From: Paraburkholderia piptadeniae
GTDB taxonomy: Bacteria; Pseudomonadota; Gammaproteobacteria; Burkholderiales; Burkholderiaceae
DNA length: 64,000 nt
Assembly: GCF_900007165.1 (NCBI RefSeq)
Contig: NZ_CYGY02000123.1
Coordinates: 1 to 64,000, forward strand
Direction of reading: 5' to 3'
Below are positions 42,235-50,593 of the stretch, piece after piece (position 1 is the stretch's first letter; each line of letters starts with the position of its first letter). The notes beneath the pieces are model-generated. The model was given only the letters and a program-made list of their open reading frames with translations, searched no databases and was not told the DNA's origin. Made by a program: the position numbers and the translations under genes.

Positions 42235-42349
42235 TGATTTGGGACATCAAGGCAATCAGCGCCGACATTCATGGCACAACCTCGTTGCGCACATCGATGG
42301 CCCGCTGACCGGACTGAGGCATTTTAGAGGGTGGTGAAATCTTCACGGG

Positions 42350-42985
42350 CTCGCGGACGCCATTATCAGCCGACACGCGAACGCGAGCGACGCATGCGTG
42401 GCTTTCGCGATCCAGAGCGCCGGAATGGCCACGTATGACGGGGGACTCGGACCCGCCGCCATCGGCACCCCCTCGCTGATGCGCGCCCGCTTCAAGGATG
42501 CGGACTGGACGCGCAACGAGATGTAATGGTTCAGTCTCGCGGTGTCCGCCACCCTGGGGTGCTTTTTCCTGTCAATGTGGCTGATGCGACGCCGGGAAAC
42601 CGTCTACGGATGGTTCGCCGTGATGTCGGTTGCCTGGTGGATCTGCGGCTATAACCAGGTGGCCACCAGCCCGTGGCCGTTCCGCAGTACCGATGGCTGG
42701 GAAATCGCCAACACGGTCTCGCTGCTGGTCTATAGTGCGTCGTTCACCGTCTTTATCCTGCGCTTTTGTGACGGGCGCTAGCCGCGCTACGAGCGCGCGC
42801 GCTCTGGAGCGTCGTTGCTCTGGCCAGCGTAGCGCTGCTAATCACACCGCACTCGCGTGTCGAGGACATGCGCTCAGTGCTGACCACCGTACAGGCCGCC
42901 ACCGCACTCACCTCGCAGGTCCTGATGATCGGCATGGCGCTTGTGCTTGGCTGGCGCTTTATCGCGAACCTGCGCCAAATCGAGC
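42350..42985 (+). pseudogene. Remnant of a 7TM-type membrane sensor (histidine kinase-like)
   Basis: One frame reads a periplasmic piece (GMATYDGGLGPAAIGTPSLM), is interrupted by TAA at 42525, and continues as membrane helices (LGCFFLSMWLMRRRETVYGW, FAVMSVAWWICGYN, TVFILRFCDGR). TAG at 42779 interrupts it again; the homology resumes in another frame as LWSVVALASVALLITPHSR and ALTSQVLMIGMALVLGWRFI. The layout resembles the N-terminal sensor of 7TM diverse-signalling kinases; the kinase part is absent. Two stops and a frameshift make it non-functional. Confidence 0.65.
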
Positions 42986-43206
42986 ATCAACACCGGACAA
43001 ATCCTCGCGAAGCGTGCCTGATAGAACGCCTTTGCGTGACCGCGGGAGACCGTGTCCCGGTAGGTGTAAGTGAGGATGAACCCTGACAGCACGAAGAACA
43101 GCGAGACAGCTGAGCGTCCACCGTCGACGAAATTGAGGAAACCGGCGGGCACCTCGATCAGGCCAAACTCGGTGTAATGACAGAGCAGCACGGAAAACGC
43201 TGCAGA
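42986..43206 (-). pseudogene. N-terminal fragment of an acyltransferase-3 family protein
   Basis: Read on the minus strand: SVLLCHYTEFG, then GRSAVSLFFVLSGFILTYTYRD and AFYQARFARICPV, the start of an OafA-type acyltransferase (H in the first helix, FFVLSGF, RFARIxP). Homology stops abruptly where the sensor remnant on the other strand begins, so the two relics were joined by a deletion or recombination. No RBS or complete gene remains. Confidence 0.7.
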
Positions 43207-43297
43207 AATCTATTCATCAGGAAAACAGGTAGCGACGCCCTCAACTTGACAGAGCCCGCCGATGCGCGGCCCGACAGCCGCGCATCGCACTGTTGCC

Positions 43298-44518
43298 TCA
43301 GAAGCGGTGAATGATGCCCGCGCCGACCGCAAACTGATTGCCCGTCGACGACGGCGCGGTGTTCAGACCGTCACCCAGCGTCGCGGTCGCATCGACGATG
43401 CTGCCCGCCCCGCTCGTCCCGAGCGTCTTGCCCTTCGCGTGCTGATACGCTTCGAGCAGATAGAGTCCCGTGCGCTTCGACAGCGAGTAGTACTGCGAGA
43501 GATTGAACTGGTGGTATCGCGCGTTGTCGGTGATGCCGTTCGCCTGCGTCGCGCTCGTGTACGCATAGCCGGCGCCGAAATCCCACACCGGCGACGGCTT
43601 CCAGTGCAGCACGGCGCCCGCCGCATTGAAGATCGCCGTGTTCAGAAACTTCGAGCCCGAGCCGGGGATGTACTGCGTGTTCGTGTACGTCGCCGTCGCG
43701 TCCCACGCATCGCTGAAGCGGTAGCTCAAGCCGAGCGCGAAGCGCTGTTGAGCCCGCGCCGTCTGATAGCCGTTCGTCACCGCCGATACGCCGATCTGCG
43801 CGCCGCCGTTCGACGTCGTCGAATTCGCGCCCCACGCGCCGCCTGCTGTGTTCGAGTTGTTCACGCGTTCGAACGCGACGCCAAGACCAAACGGGCCAGC
43901 TGCACACTGGACGCCCGTCGCCCACGTCGAGCCGGCGTTCGTGCTGCCCGCGACACCACCGAGCGAATACGAGCCGCTCACCGTGAAGCCGTACAGCTTC
44001 GGCGACGTGTATTCGATCGTGTTGTTCGCGCGGTAGATCGTGTCGAGGCCGTCGACGTCGCCCGGGTGTGCGCCGTAGTAGCCGGTGATCCACGTAATCG
44101 GGCTGAACGGCGACATCGTCTGGTAGTAGGACGCGTACTGGCGGCCGGCCGTCAGCGTGCCGTACGTCGCGTTCGTCAAACCGACCCATGCCTGACGGCC
44201 GAAGATCGCGTCCGTGAACTGGGCAGCGCCCGTCGCCGAGTTGAAGCCGGACTCGAGCACGAAGATCGCCTTCGTACCGCCGCCAAGATCCTCGGTGCCG
44301 CGCAGCCCGAAGCGGCTGCCAGCCCAGACGCCCTGGTTCATCTTCACGACCGACTTGCCGCCCGTCGTCGAGCCGACGGTCGTCGAATTGTTCTGGTAGC
44401 CGATGCCGTTGTCGACGATTCCGTAGAGCGTGACGCTGCTTTGCGCGAAGGCCGGCGCCGCGAATGCGAGTACGGCGGCCGAGGCCAGAACCAGGTGAAC
44501 CGGATGCTGCTGCTTCAT
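43298..44518 (-). CDS. Gram-negative trimeric porin (OmpC-like, betaproteobacterial)
   Basis: A 406-residue outer-membrane 16-stranded porin. A signal peptide (LVLASAAVLAFAAPAFAQ) is followed by SSVTLYGIVDNGIGYQNN, the canonical Burkholderia porin start; GSRFGLRGTEDLGGGTKAIF and GRQAWVGLTNATYGTLTAGRQ are further hallmarks, and it ends with the aromatic IIHRF. AAGGAGA precedes the ATG at 44518. It is last in line after the gallate genes on the same strand, 203 bases beyond, and probably admits the aromatic acid across the outer membrane. Confidence 0.93.
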   Translation of the reverse strand: MKQQHPVHLVLASAAVLAFAAPAFAQSSVTLYGIVDNGIGYQNNSTTVGSTTGGKSVVKMNQGVWAGSRFGLRGTEDLGGGTKAIFVLESGFNSATGAAQFTDAIFGRQAWVGLTNATYGTLTAGRQYASYYQTMSPFSPITWITGYYGAHPGDVDGLDTIYRANNTIEYTSPKLYGFTVSGSYSLGGVAGSTNAGSTWATGVQCAAGPFGLGVAFERVNNSNTAGGAWGANSTTSNGGAQIGVSAVTNGYQTARAQQRFALGLSYRFSDAWDATATYTNTQYIPGSGSKFLNTAIFNAAGAVLHWKPSPVWDFGAGYAYTSATQANGITDNARYHQFNLSQYYSLSKRTGLYLLEAYQHAKGKTLGTSGAGSIVDATATLGDGLNTAPSSTGNQFAVGAGIIHRF

Positions 44519-44618
44519 CGATGAAGTCTCCTTGCTGCTTGTTGAAATTATGTGATCGGCCGCGCGTACAGAGCGGTCGCGAGCAGTCGCCGCACTGCGC
44601 ACCGTGTGCTATTCAATT

Positions 44619-44632
44619 AGGTTAACTAACCT
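44619..44632. promoter_or_regulatory. Palindrome upstream of the porin gene
   Basis: AGGTTAACTAACCT has 6-bp inverted arms around AC and lies about 100 bases before the porin start. A related sequence, AGGATGACTAACTA on the minus strand, is near 48655-48668 before the MFS gene, and GGTTAAC recurs at 50262-50268 before the dioxygenase gene. It may be a regulator site; weak evidence. Confidence 0.35.
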
Positions 44633-44721
44633 GTCGATACGCACGCGTTGCGAATAATGCGTAACGCCATCTGTTGTGTTTATCGAACTGCACGGAGAGA
44701 ACCTCTGTTGCTGCGCGGCTA

Positions 44722-45429
44722 TTACGCAGGCTCCATTCCGTACTCACGCTTGACGTCATCCGCGCGCGGCGACGCAAGAAACGCGAGGAACCGTGCCGTC
44801 GCCTGATGCTCGCGCATTGCGCGACACGTCGCAGCCGAAAACACCGTGACGATCTGGATTGCAGGCGGCAAGGGCCCGACGATGTCGATGCCCGGCACGT
44901 GCAGCAGCTCGCTCAGCTGTTGAAATCCGAGCTCGACGTCGCCGTTCGCAATCAACGTTCCGACGGGCACGCCGGGCGGCGCCTGTACGATGCGCGAGGC
45001 GATCGCGTCGGCAATGCCCCAGCGCGCGAACAGGCGCTTCAAGTGCGTGCCGCTGGGCCCCGTCGAATAGCCGATCCGGCCGACCCGCAGGATCGCATCG
45101 CGCACCGCATCTTCCGACCTCACGTCCGGAAGCGGCGCGCCTGCCGCAACCGCGATTGCCACGTGGGAGCGCGCGATATCGACGCGGCTCAGCGCGTCGA
45201 CGCAACCCTCGGCGGCAAGCCGATCGATCGCGTCCGACGCGAGCACCACGAAGTCGAACGCTTCGCCCGCCTGCACCCGGCGCGCGGCTTCGACCCCGCC
45301 GACCGACGTGATCGCCGCGCGGCAACCCGTGTCGCGCTCGAACTGCGTCGCGAGCCGCGCGAGGATCTGACGCGTCGCCATCGACGCAATGCCGGCCACC
45401 TCGACCGATGTTCGTGCTGCGTAATCCAT
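44722..45429 (-). CDS. Substrate-binding-fold (ModA-like) protein without a signal peptide
   Basis: A 235-residue protein of the PBP-type II fold. VEVAGIASMATRQILARL starts the first lobe; ITSVGGVEAARRVQAGEAFDFVVLASDAIDRL and IGYSTGPSGTHLKRLFARWGI are typical of ModA-like substrate-binding proteins. No signal peptide or anchor is present from either the ATG at 45429 or the GTG at 45438, so it should be cytosolic and not part of an importer. It sits directly after the aldolase gene (14-base gap) in the gallate operon. The expected 4-oxalomesaconate tautomerase (PrpF-like GalD/LigU) is missing from the cluster. Function unknown. Confidence 0.75.
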   Translation of the reverse strand: MDYAARTSVEVAGIASMATRQILARLATQFERDTGCRAAITSVGGVEAARRVQAGEAFDFVVLASDAIDRLAAEGCVDALSRVDIARSHVAIAVAAGAPLPDVRSEDAVRDAILRVGRIGYSTGPSGTHLKRLFARWGIADAIASRIVQAPPGVPVGTLIANGDVELGFQQLSELLHVPGIDIVGPLPPAIQIVTVFSAATCRAMREHQATARFLAFLASPRADDVKREYGMEPA

Positions 45430-45443
45430 CTGCCGCACCCGTC

Positions 45444-46127
45444 TCAGTCGATGTAGCGCAGACCGGCCTGGCGCAGGGGTTCGCGCATGTCGTACATGTC
45501 GAGCCCGAGCACGCCGGATGCGAGCTTCGCGCGCTTCGCCGCCTCGTTCGCTTCGCGCGCGGCTGCCTTCTCGAGCACTTGCACGGCGCTTGCGGCGGAT
45601 ACAGCGACGACGCCGTCATCGTCGGCGACGATCACGTCGCCCGGCTGGACGAGCGCGCCCGCGCAGACGACGGGAATGTTCACGGAGCCGAGCGTCGCCT
45701 TGATCGTGCCTTTCGCGGAGATCGCCTTGCTCCACACAGGAAACCGCATCTCGTCGAGCACCGCGACATCGCGCACGCCCGCGTCGATGATGAGCGCCTT
45801 CGCGCCGCGCGCCTTGAAGCTCGTTGCGAGCAGATCGCTGAAGTAGCCGTCCGTGCAGTCGGCCGTGATCGCCGCGACGACGACATCGCCTGGCTGGATC
45901 TGCTCGGCGACGACATGCAGCATCCAGTTGTCGCCGGGATGCAGCAGCACGGTAACGGCCGTGCCCGCTGCTCGCGCGCGCGGATAGATCGGCCTCATAT
46001 GCGGCTTGAGAAGACCCGTGCGGCCCATCGCTTCGTGCACCGTTGCCGATCCCAGTTCGCCGAGCCGTTGCGCGACGTTTTGATCCGCGCGGCGAATGTT
46101 GCGATAAACGACTCCGAGTTCGTACAT
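45444..46127 (-). CDS. galC: 4-carboxy-4-hydroxy-2-oxoadipate aldolase (RraA-like)
   Basis: A 227-residue class II pyruvate aldolase of the GalC/LigK/HMG aldolase group. R119-D120 in IIDAGVRDVAVLDE bind metal and pyruvate, and GYFSDLLA and GDVIVADDDGVVAV are the other conserved loops. It cleaves 4-carboxy-4-hydroxy-2-oxoadipate to pyruvate and oxaloacetate, the last step of gallate and protocatechuate 4,5-cleavage, and often also decarboxylates oxaloacetate. The start at 46127 is two bases from the hydratase stop, so the genes are coupled. The RBS is weak. Confidence 0.87.
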   Translation of the reverse strand: MYELGVVYRNIRRADQNVAQRLGELGSATVHEAMGRTGLLKPHMRPIYPRARAAGTAVTVLLHPGDNWMLHVVAEQIQPGDVVVAAITADCTDGYFSDLLATSFKARGAKALIIDAGVRDVAVLDEMRFPVWSKAISAKGTIKATLGSVNIPVVCAGALVQPGDVIVADDDGVVAVSAASAVQVLEKAAAREANEAAKRAKLASGVLGLDMYDMREPLRQAGLRYID

Positions 46128-46129
46128 GA

Positions 46130-47155
46130 TCACAGCCCTTTCGATTTCAGTTGTGCGTCGAGGCGCGGATACACGCGTCGCGCGTTGCCCTCGTAGATCC
46201 GGTAGCGGTCTTGCGGCGCGATGTCGGCCGCTTCGACATAGCGCTTCGTGTCGTCGAAGTAATGACCCGTCTGCGGGTCGATGCCGCGCACGGCGCCGAT
46301 CATCTCGCTCGCGAACAGGATGTTGTCGACGGGAATCACGCGCGTCAGCAGATCGATGCCCGGCTGGTGGTAGACACACGTGTCGAAGAACACGTTGTTC
46401 AGCAGATGCTCGTCGAGGGGCGGCTTCTTCAGTTCCTGTGCGAGCCCGCGAAAGCGCCCCCAGTGGTACGGCACTGCGCCGCCGCCGTGCGGAATCACGA
46501 AGCGCAGCGTCGGGAAATCCTTGAACAGATCGGACGTCAGGCATTGCATGAACGCAGTCGTGTCGGCGTTCAGGTAGTGCGCGCCCGTCGTATGGAAGCA
46601 CGCATTGCAGCTCGTGCTCACGTGGATCATCGCCGGGATGTCGTACTCGACCATCTTCTCGTAGACGGGATACCACTGACGGTCGGACAGCGGCGGGCTC
46701 GTCCAGTGACCGCCGGACGGATCGGGATTCAGGTTGATCGCGACGTTGCCGTATTCCTCGACGCAGCGGACCAGCTCGGGAATGCAGGTCGCGGGATCGA
46801 CGCCCGGGCTCTGCGGCAGCATCGCGGCCGGCACGAAGCGATCGGGAAAGAGCCGGCTCACGCGATGGCACAGCTCGTTGCAGATGGCCGCCCACGTGCT
46901 CGACACCTGGAAATCGCCGATGTGATGCGCCATGAAGCTCGCACGCGGACTGAAAATCGTCAGGTCGAGGCCGCGCTCGCGCATCAGCCGCAACTGGTTG
47001 CTCTCGATCGACTCACGCAATTCGTCGTCGCTGATGTTCAGCTCGGATACTTTCGGCATCGCGGACGGGTCGCCGATGCCGGCAATCTGCCGATTGCGCC
47101 ATGTTTCCAGCGCTTTTGGCGCGGTGGTGTAATGGCCGTGAATATCGATAATCAT
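46130..47155 (-). CDS. ligJ: 4-oxalomesaconate hydratase, LigJ type (amidohydrolase superfamily)
   Basis: A 341-residue TIM-barrel metal enzyme. DIHGHYTT (H6, H8) provides the first metal ligands, with later ligands in MIHVSTSC, FVIPHGGGAVPYHWGR and FASEMIGAVRGID. It matches LigJ of the protocatechuate 4,5-cleavage pathway in length and motifs and would hydrate 4-oxalomesaconate to 4-carboxy-4-hydroxy-2-oxoadipate. The Pseudomonas GalB enzyme doing the same step is an unrelated LmbE-type protein. GGAG precedes the ATG at 47155. Confidence 0.88.
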   Translation of the reverse strand: MIIDIHGHYTTAPKALETWRNRQIAGIGDPSAMPKVSELNISDDELRESIESNQLRLMRERGLDLTIFSPRASFMAHHIGDFQVSSTWAAICNELCHRVSRLFPDRFVPAAMLPQSPGVDPATCIPELVRCVEEYGNVAINLNPDPSGGHWTSPPLSDRQWYPVYEKMVEYDIPAMIHVSTSCNACFHTTGAHYLNADTTAFMQCLTSDLFKDFPTLRFVIPHGGGAVPYHWGRFRGLAQELKKPPLDEHLLNNVFFDTCVYHQPGIDLLTRVIPVDNILFASEMIGAVRGIDPQTGHYFDDTKRYVEAADIAPQDRYRIYEGNARRVYPRLDAQLKSKGL

Positions 47156-47260
47156 TGACACTCCTGCAATTGATAAACCGTCCGGCGCCGCCGATGGACG
47201 TGACGAACCCTGCGGCCGTCCGCATCGCGAAGGCCTCGCGAATTCGCAAATCCCGTGTGG

Positions 47261-48622
47261 TCAGTGCGCCGGTGTTTCGATTTCGACGGGCTCGCGCCGT
47301 TGTGCGCGCTGCGTCGACACGATCGAGATCGCCGCCAGCGTTGCGGGCACCGCGAGCATCGACAGAATGGCTTCGAACTTCCAGCCGAGCCCAAGCAGCG
47401 CGCCGCCGATCGCCGAGCCGAAGATGCTGCCGAAGCGGCCCATGCCGAGCATCCAGCTCACGCCCGTTGCGCGGGCCACGGTCGGATAGCGGCCCGGTGC
47501 ATAGGCGTTGAGCCCCGTCTGCGCGCCGCTCATGCAAAAGCCCGCGGCAAACACCAGCAGCGTGAGCGACGACGACAGCGCGCCGGCCCACGCTAGCAGC
47601 GCAACGCATGCGCCGCCGCCGAGGTACGCGATGCCGATCACGGGCGCCGGCCGCACCTTGTCCATCAGCCAGCCGACGATGATCGCGCCGATCGTGCCGC
47701 CGATCTGGAACATCACGGTCACATTGGCCGCGGTGCTGACGGAAAGCCCCGCATCCTTGATCAGCGTCGGCAGCCAGCCCGTCAGCAGATAGATCACGAG
47801 CAGCCCCATGAAGTACGTGATCCACAGCGACACGGTCACGCGTCCGTAGCCCTGCGAGAACAGCACGCCGATCGGCTTGCGCGTCGGCAGTGGCGGTTCG
47901 TTCGACACGAACGTTTCGTCGCCGGCGAACCGCGCGCCGCAGACGCGGCCCAGAATCGCGCCGATACGCTGCGCCGGCGCGCCACGCACCGCAAGCAGGC
48001 GCGCGGATTCGGGCAGCAGCCACAGTTGCAGCGGAATCAGCAACAGCGGCAGCGCGCCGCCGAACAGCAGCACCGCGCGCCAGCCGTGCTCGGGAATCAG
48101 CCAGCCCGCGACGAAGCCGATCAGCGCGGAGCCAAGGTTAAAGCCCGTGAACATCACGGTGATCATCAGCGAGCGCATCCGCTGCGGCGCGTACTCGGAC
48201 AGCAGCGTGGTCGTATTCGGCATCGCGGCGCCGAGACCGATGCCCGTCAGCAGACGCAGCACCGCCATTTCGACGGGCGACCCGGCGTATGACGTGACGA
48301 TCGTGAAGATGCCGAACAGGAATACCGATGCGATCAACACCTTCTTGCGGCCGAAGCGATCCGCGCTCGGTCCCGCGACCAGCGCGCCGATCACGAGCCC
48401 GATCGGCGCGGCGCTCATCACGAGGCCGAACTCCGGACGCGAAATCGCCCAGTCACGAATCACCGACGGCGCAACGAAGCCCATGATCGCGACATCCATG
48501 CCGTCGGCGATCACGACCAGACAGCACAGCACGACGAGCAGCCACTGGTATCGCGACACCGGCCGTTCGTCGATGAAGGCCTTGATGTCGATTGTCTTAC
48601 CGCCTATGTTCCCGCCTGTCAT
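47261..48622 (-). CDS. Aromatic acid:H+ symporter (AAHS family MFS)
   Basis: A 453-residue, 12-helix MFS transporter. Helix 1 carries DGMDVAIMGFVAPSVIRDW, and loop 2-3 GPSADRFGRKKVL, as in PcaK and the gallate carrier GalT. RLLTGIGLGAAMPNTTTLLSEY in helix 4 is another AAHS hallmark. The first 20 residues are cytosolic. GGAGGGG stands just before the ATG at 48622. Located between the dioxygenase and hydratase genes, it most likely imports gallate or protocatechuate. Confidence 0.9.
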   Translation of the reverse strand: MTGGNIGGKTIDIKAFIDERPVSRYQWLLVVLCCLVVIADGMDVAIMGFVAPSVIRDWAISRPEFGLVMSAAPIGLVIGALVAGPSADRFGRKKVLIASVFLFGIFTIVTSYAGSPVEMAVLRLLTGIGLGAAMPNTTTLLSEYAPQRMRSLMITVMFTGFNLGSALIGFVAGWLIPEHGWRAVLLFGGALPLLLIPLQLWLLPESARLLAVRGAPAQRIGAILGRVCGARFAGDETFVSNEPPLPTRKPIGVLFSQGYGRVTVSLWITYFMGLLVIYLLTGWLPTLIKDAGLSVSTAANVTVMFQIGGTIGAIIVGWLMDKVRPAPVIGIAYLGGGACVALLAWAGALSSSLTLLVFAAGFCMSGAQTGLNAYAPGRYPTVARATGVSWMLGMGRFGSIFGSAIGGALLGLGWKFEAILSMLAVPATLAAISIVSTQRAQRREPVEIETPAH

Positions 48623-48731
48623 TGCACCCCTCCGTCTCCGCTGGACAACAGCGCTTAGTTAGTCATCCTGTTCATATATTTCGGTTTCGTGGCCTGCGCG
48701 CACGATGCGCGCCGCCACGTTCACCGCCGCG

Positions 48732-50036
48732 TCATTCGTCGTCGCGCGCGCCCTTCTTGTCCCAGCCGAGATCGCCCGCGCCCTTGCCCGCGACCGAGTA
48801 CAGCGCGCCTGGCGCGTTGCGGGTCCGCTGGAAATCTTCGAGCGACTCGCCGCGCATCGCCGCATAGATGTGCAGGTTCGACACGCCCGTCACCGCACCG
48901 AGCTTCTCGAGCAGAAAGAAGATGACGCCGTAGCGCAGCAGCCCCGGCCAGTCGCGCCGGCGAATCAGCTCGCGTTCCTCTGCCGACAGGCCGGCGGCCT
49001 CGAAGCTGCCTTCGGGATCGCTGAGGAAACGCGCGCGATGATCCGGCTCGATCATCCGGTGCAGGTAGTCGTTGATCCGATACGCTTTCACCGCAGTGCC
49101 GATCGAGAACGGGTACGTGCCCGGCAGCTGCTCGATGCCGTCGAGCTGCGCCGCCATTCGCTTCCGATGACGCTCGACGGCAGACGAATCCGGCTCCGTA
49201 TCGATGCCTTCGTAGATCGCCGTTGCGATGCCCGTCATCGACGGCAGGTAGTAGCCGCGATGCCTGCAGACGACGCCTGCGGGCAGCGCGCCGCGCATCG
49301 CGAGCCACATCACGACTTCGGCGCCTTCGTAGCCGCCGAGCGTCGCGTATTCGGCGATCGTCATTTCGGCGAGCCGCTCGGGGTCCCGCTCGAACAGATC
49401 GAGGAAGCGCTGGTCCCATTCGGTGTTGTTGAAGCCCGAGCGCTCGCCGTGCACCTGATGCGACAGGCCGCCCGTCGCGACAATCGCGACCCGCAGGTCT
49501 TCCGGATAGCTCTCGATCGCGCGCCGAAGCGCCTGGCCGAGCCGATAGAATCGGCGCGCCGACGGAACCGGCCATTGCAGTACGCCCATTTGCAGCGGCA
49601 CGAGCTTGACGGGCCACTCGGGACGATGCGCGCACAGCATCGACAGCGGCGAGAAACAGCCGTGATCGAGCGGCCGGTTCTGGAAGAACGACATGTCGAA
49701 CTCATCGGCCATCAGCGACTGGCCGACGTGCGCCGCGAATGCGGGGTGCCCCTCGATCGGCGGCAGATCGCGCGCGCCGCCGCCCTCGTCCGCCGGCTGC
49801 CATTGCGGCCCGACACCGAGCGCGAACGCCGAGTAGTGATCGAAGAAGAACGACGTCACGTGATCGTTGTAGATGAACAGCAGCACGTCCGGGCGCTTCT
49901 CGTCGATCCACGCGAACAACGGCGCGAAGTTTTCGAAGATAGGCGCCCATACCGGGTCGTCGCGCTTGTTCTTGTCGAACGCGAACCCGATCGTGGGCGT
50001 GTGCGAGGCCGCGATGCCTCCAATGATGCGTGCCAT
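48732..50036 (-). CDS. galA: Gallate dioxygenase (fused LigB-LigA type extradiol enzyme)
   Basis: A 434-residue class III extradiol dioxygenase that opens the ring of gallate to 4-oxalomesaconate. The N-terminal ~280 residues are LigB-like with iron ligands H12 (SHTP) and H59 (YNDHVTSF) and a Glu later in the domain; the C-terminal ~110 residues (DYLHRMIEPDHRARFL; LLEKLGAVTGVSNLHIYAAM) are LigA-like. This single-chain fusion is characteristic of gallate dioxygenases; protocatechuate 4,5-dioxygenase has separate subunits. The start at 50036 is MARIIGGIAASHTP. First gene of the minus operon, divergent from a LysR gene. Confidence 0.9.
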   Translation of the reverse strand: MARIIGGIAASHTPTIGFAFDKNKRDDPVWAPIFENFAPLFAWIDEKRPDVLLFIYNDHVTSFFFDHYSAFALGVGPQWQPADEGGGARDLPPIEGHPAFAAHVGQSLMADEFDMSFFQNRPLDHGCFSPLSMLCAHRPEWPVKLVPLQMGVLQWPVPSARRFYRLGQALRRAIESYPEDLRVAIVATGGLSHQVHGERSGFNNTEWDQRFLDLFERDPERLAEMTIAEYATLGGYEGAEVVMWLAMRGALPAGVVCRHRGYYLPSMTGIATAIYEGIDTEPDSSAVERHRKRMAAQLDGIEQLPGTYPFSIGTAVKAYRINDYLHRMIEPDHRARFLSDPEGSFEAAGLSAEERELIRRRDWPGLLRYGVIFFLLEKLGAVTGVSNLHIYAAMRGESLEDFQRTRNAPGALYSVAGKGAGDLGWDKKGARDDE

Positions 50037-50593
50037 GCGTATGCTCCTTCGTGTTTCCTTGTGTGCCGGGCGGCGCTCGTAGAACGCCCCGTCACCGCTT
50101 GAATCCGTCGCTCGAATCCGTGAATCGCCGCTTTGGTTCCGGCGCGGTCGTGCGCCCGCGTGCCGAGCAGTCGATCAGATGGCAGACCGTGTCGCCGGAC
50201 GCCAATGCCAGCCGTCACGGGTCCAGACAGTACCGATCCAGTGCTACGCGCCGATAGTCAGGGTTAACGCCTACAAACGGTCCGCAACATCCGCCGATAC
50301 AAGGGCGCACCGCTCGCGCGGCGGCCCCGTAAGCACCCGAAGCGCCCACCGGAAGCGGGCGCCGCGCCGCATCGTTCAGCGCACATTGCCGGACCGTTCC
50401 CGGTCTGGTGTGCGTCACGATCGATAAATAAAATAGATACTGCGATAAGCACGACGCAAACGCGCTTGCGCCTGTTGCGCGGACAATCGCGTCGAACTGG
50501 TCCATCCGGTGGTCCACGCGCGGCCCGCACTCGCGAGCGAACAACTCGATACCACCACGTCGCTTTGCCGACTGCTACTGTCTCGACAACTCA
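50037..50593. promoter_or_regulatory. Divergent promoter region, gallate operon / LysR
   Basis: A 557-base gap with no supported gene. An AT-rich patch at 50411-50436 (GATAAATAAAATAGATACTG) stands out from the GC-rich surroundings and probably marks a promoter or LysR site. GGTTAAC occurs at 50262-50268. The length is generous for two promoters; the left half has no recognisable content. Confidence 0.45.
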
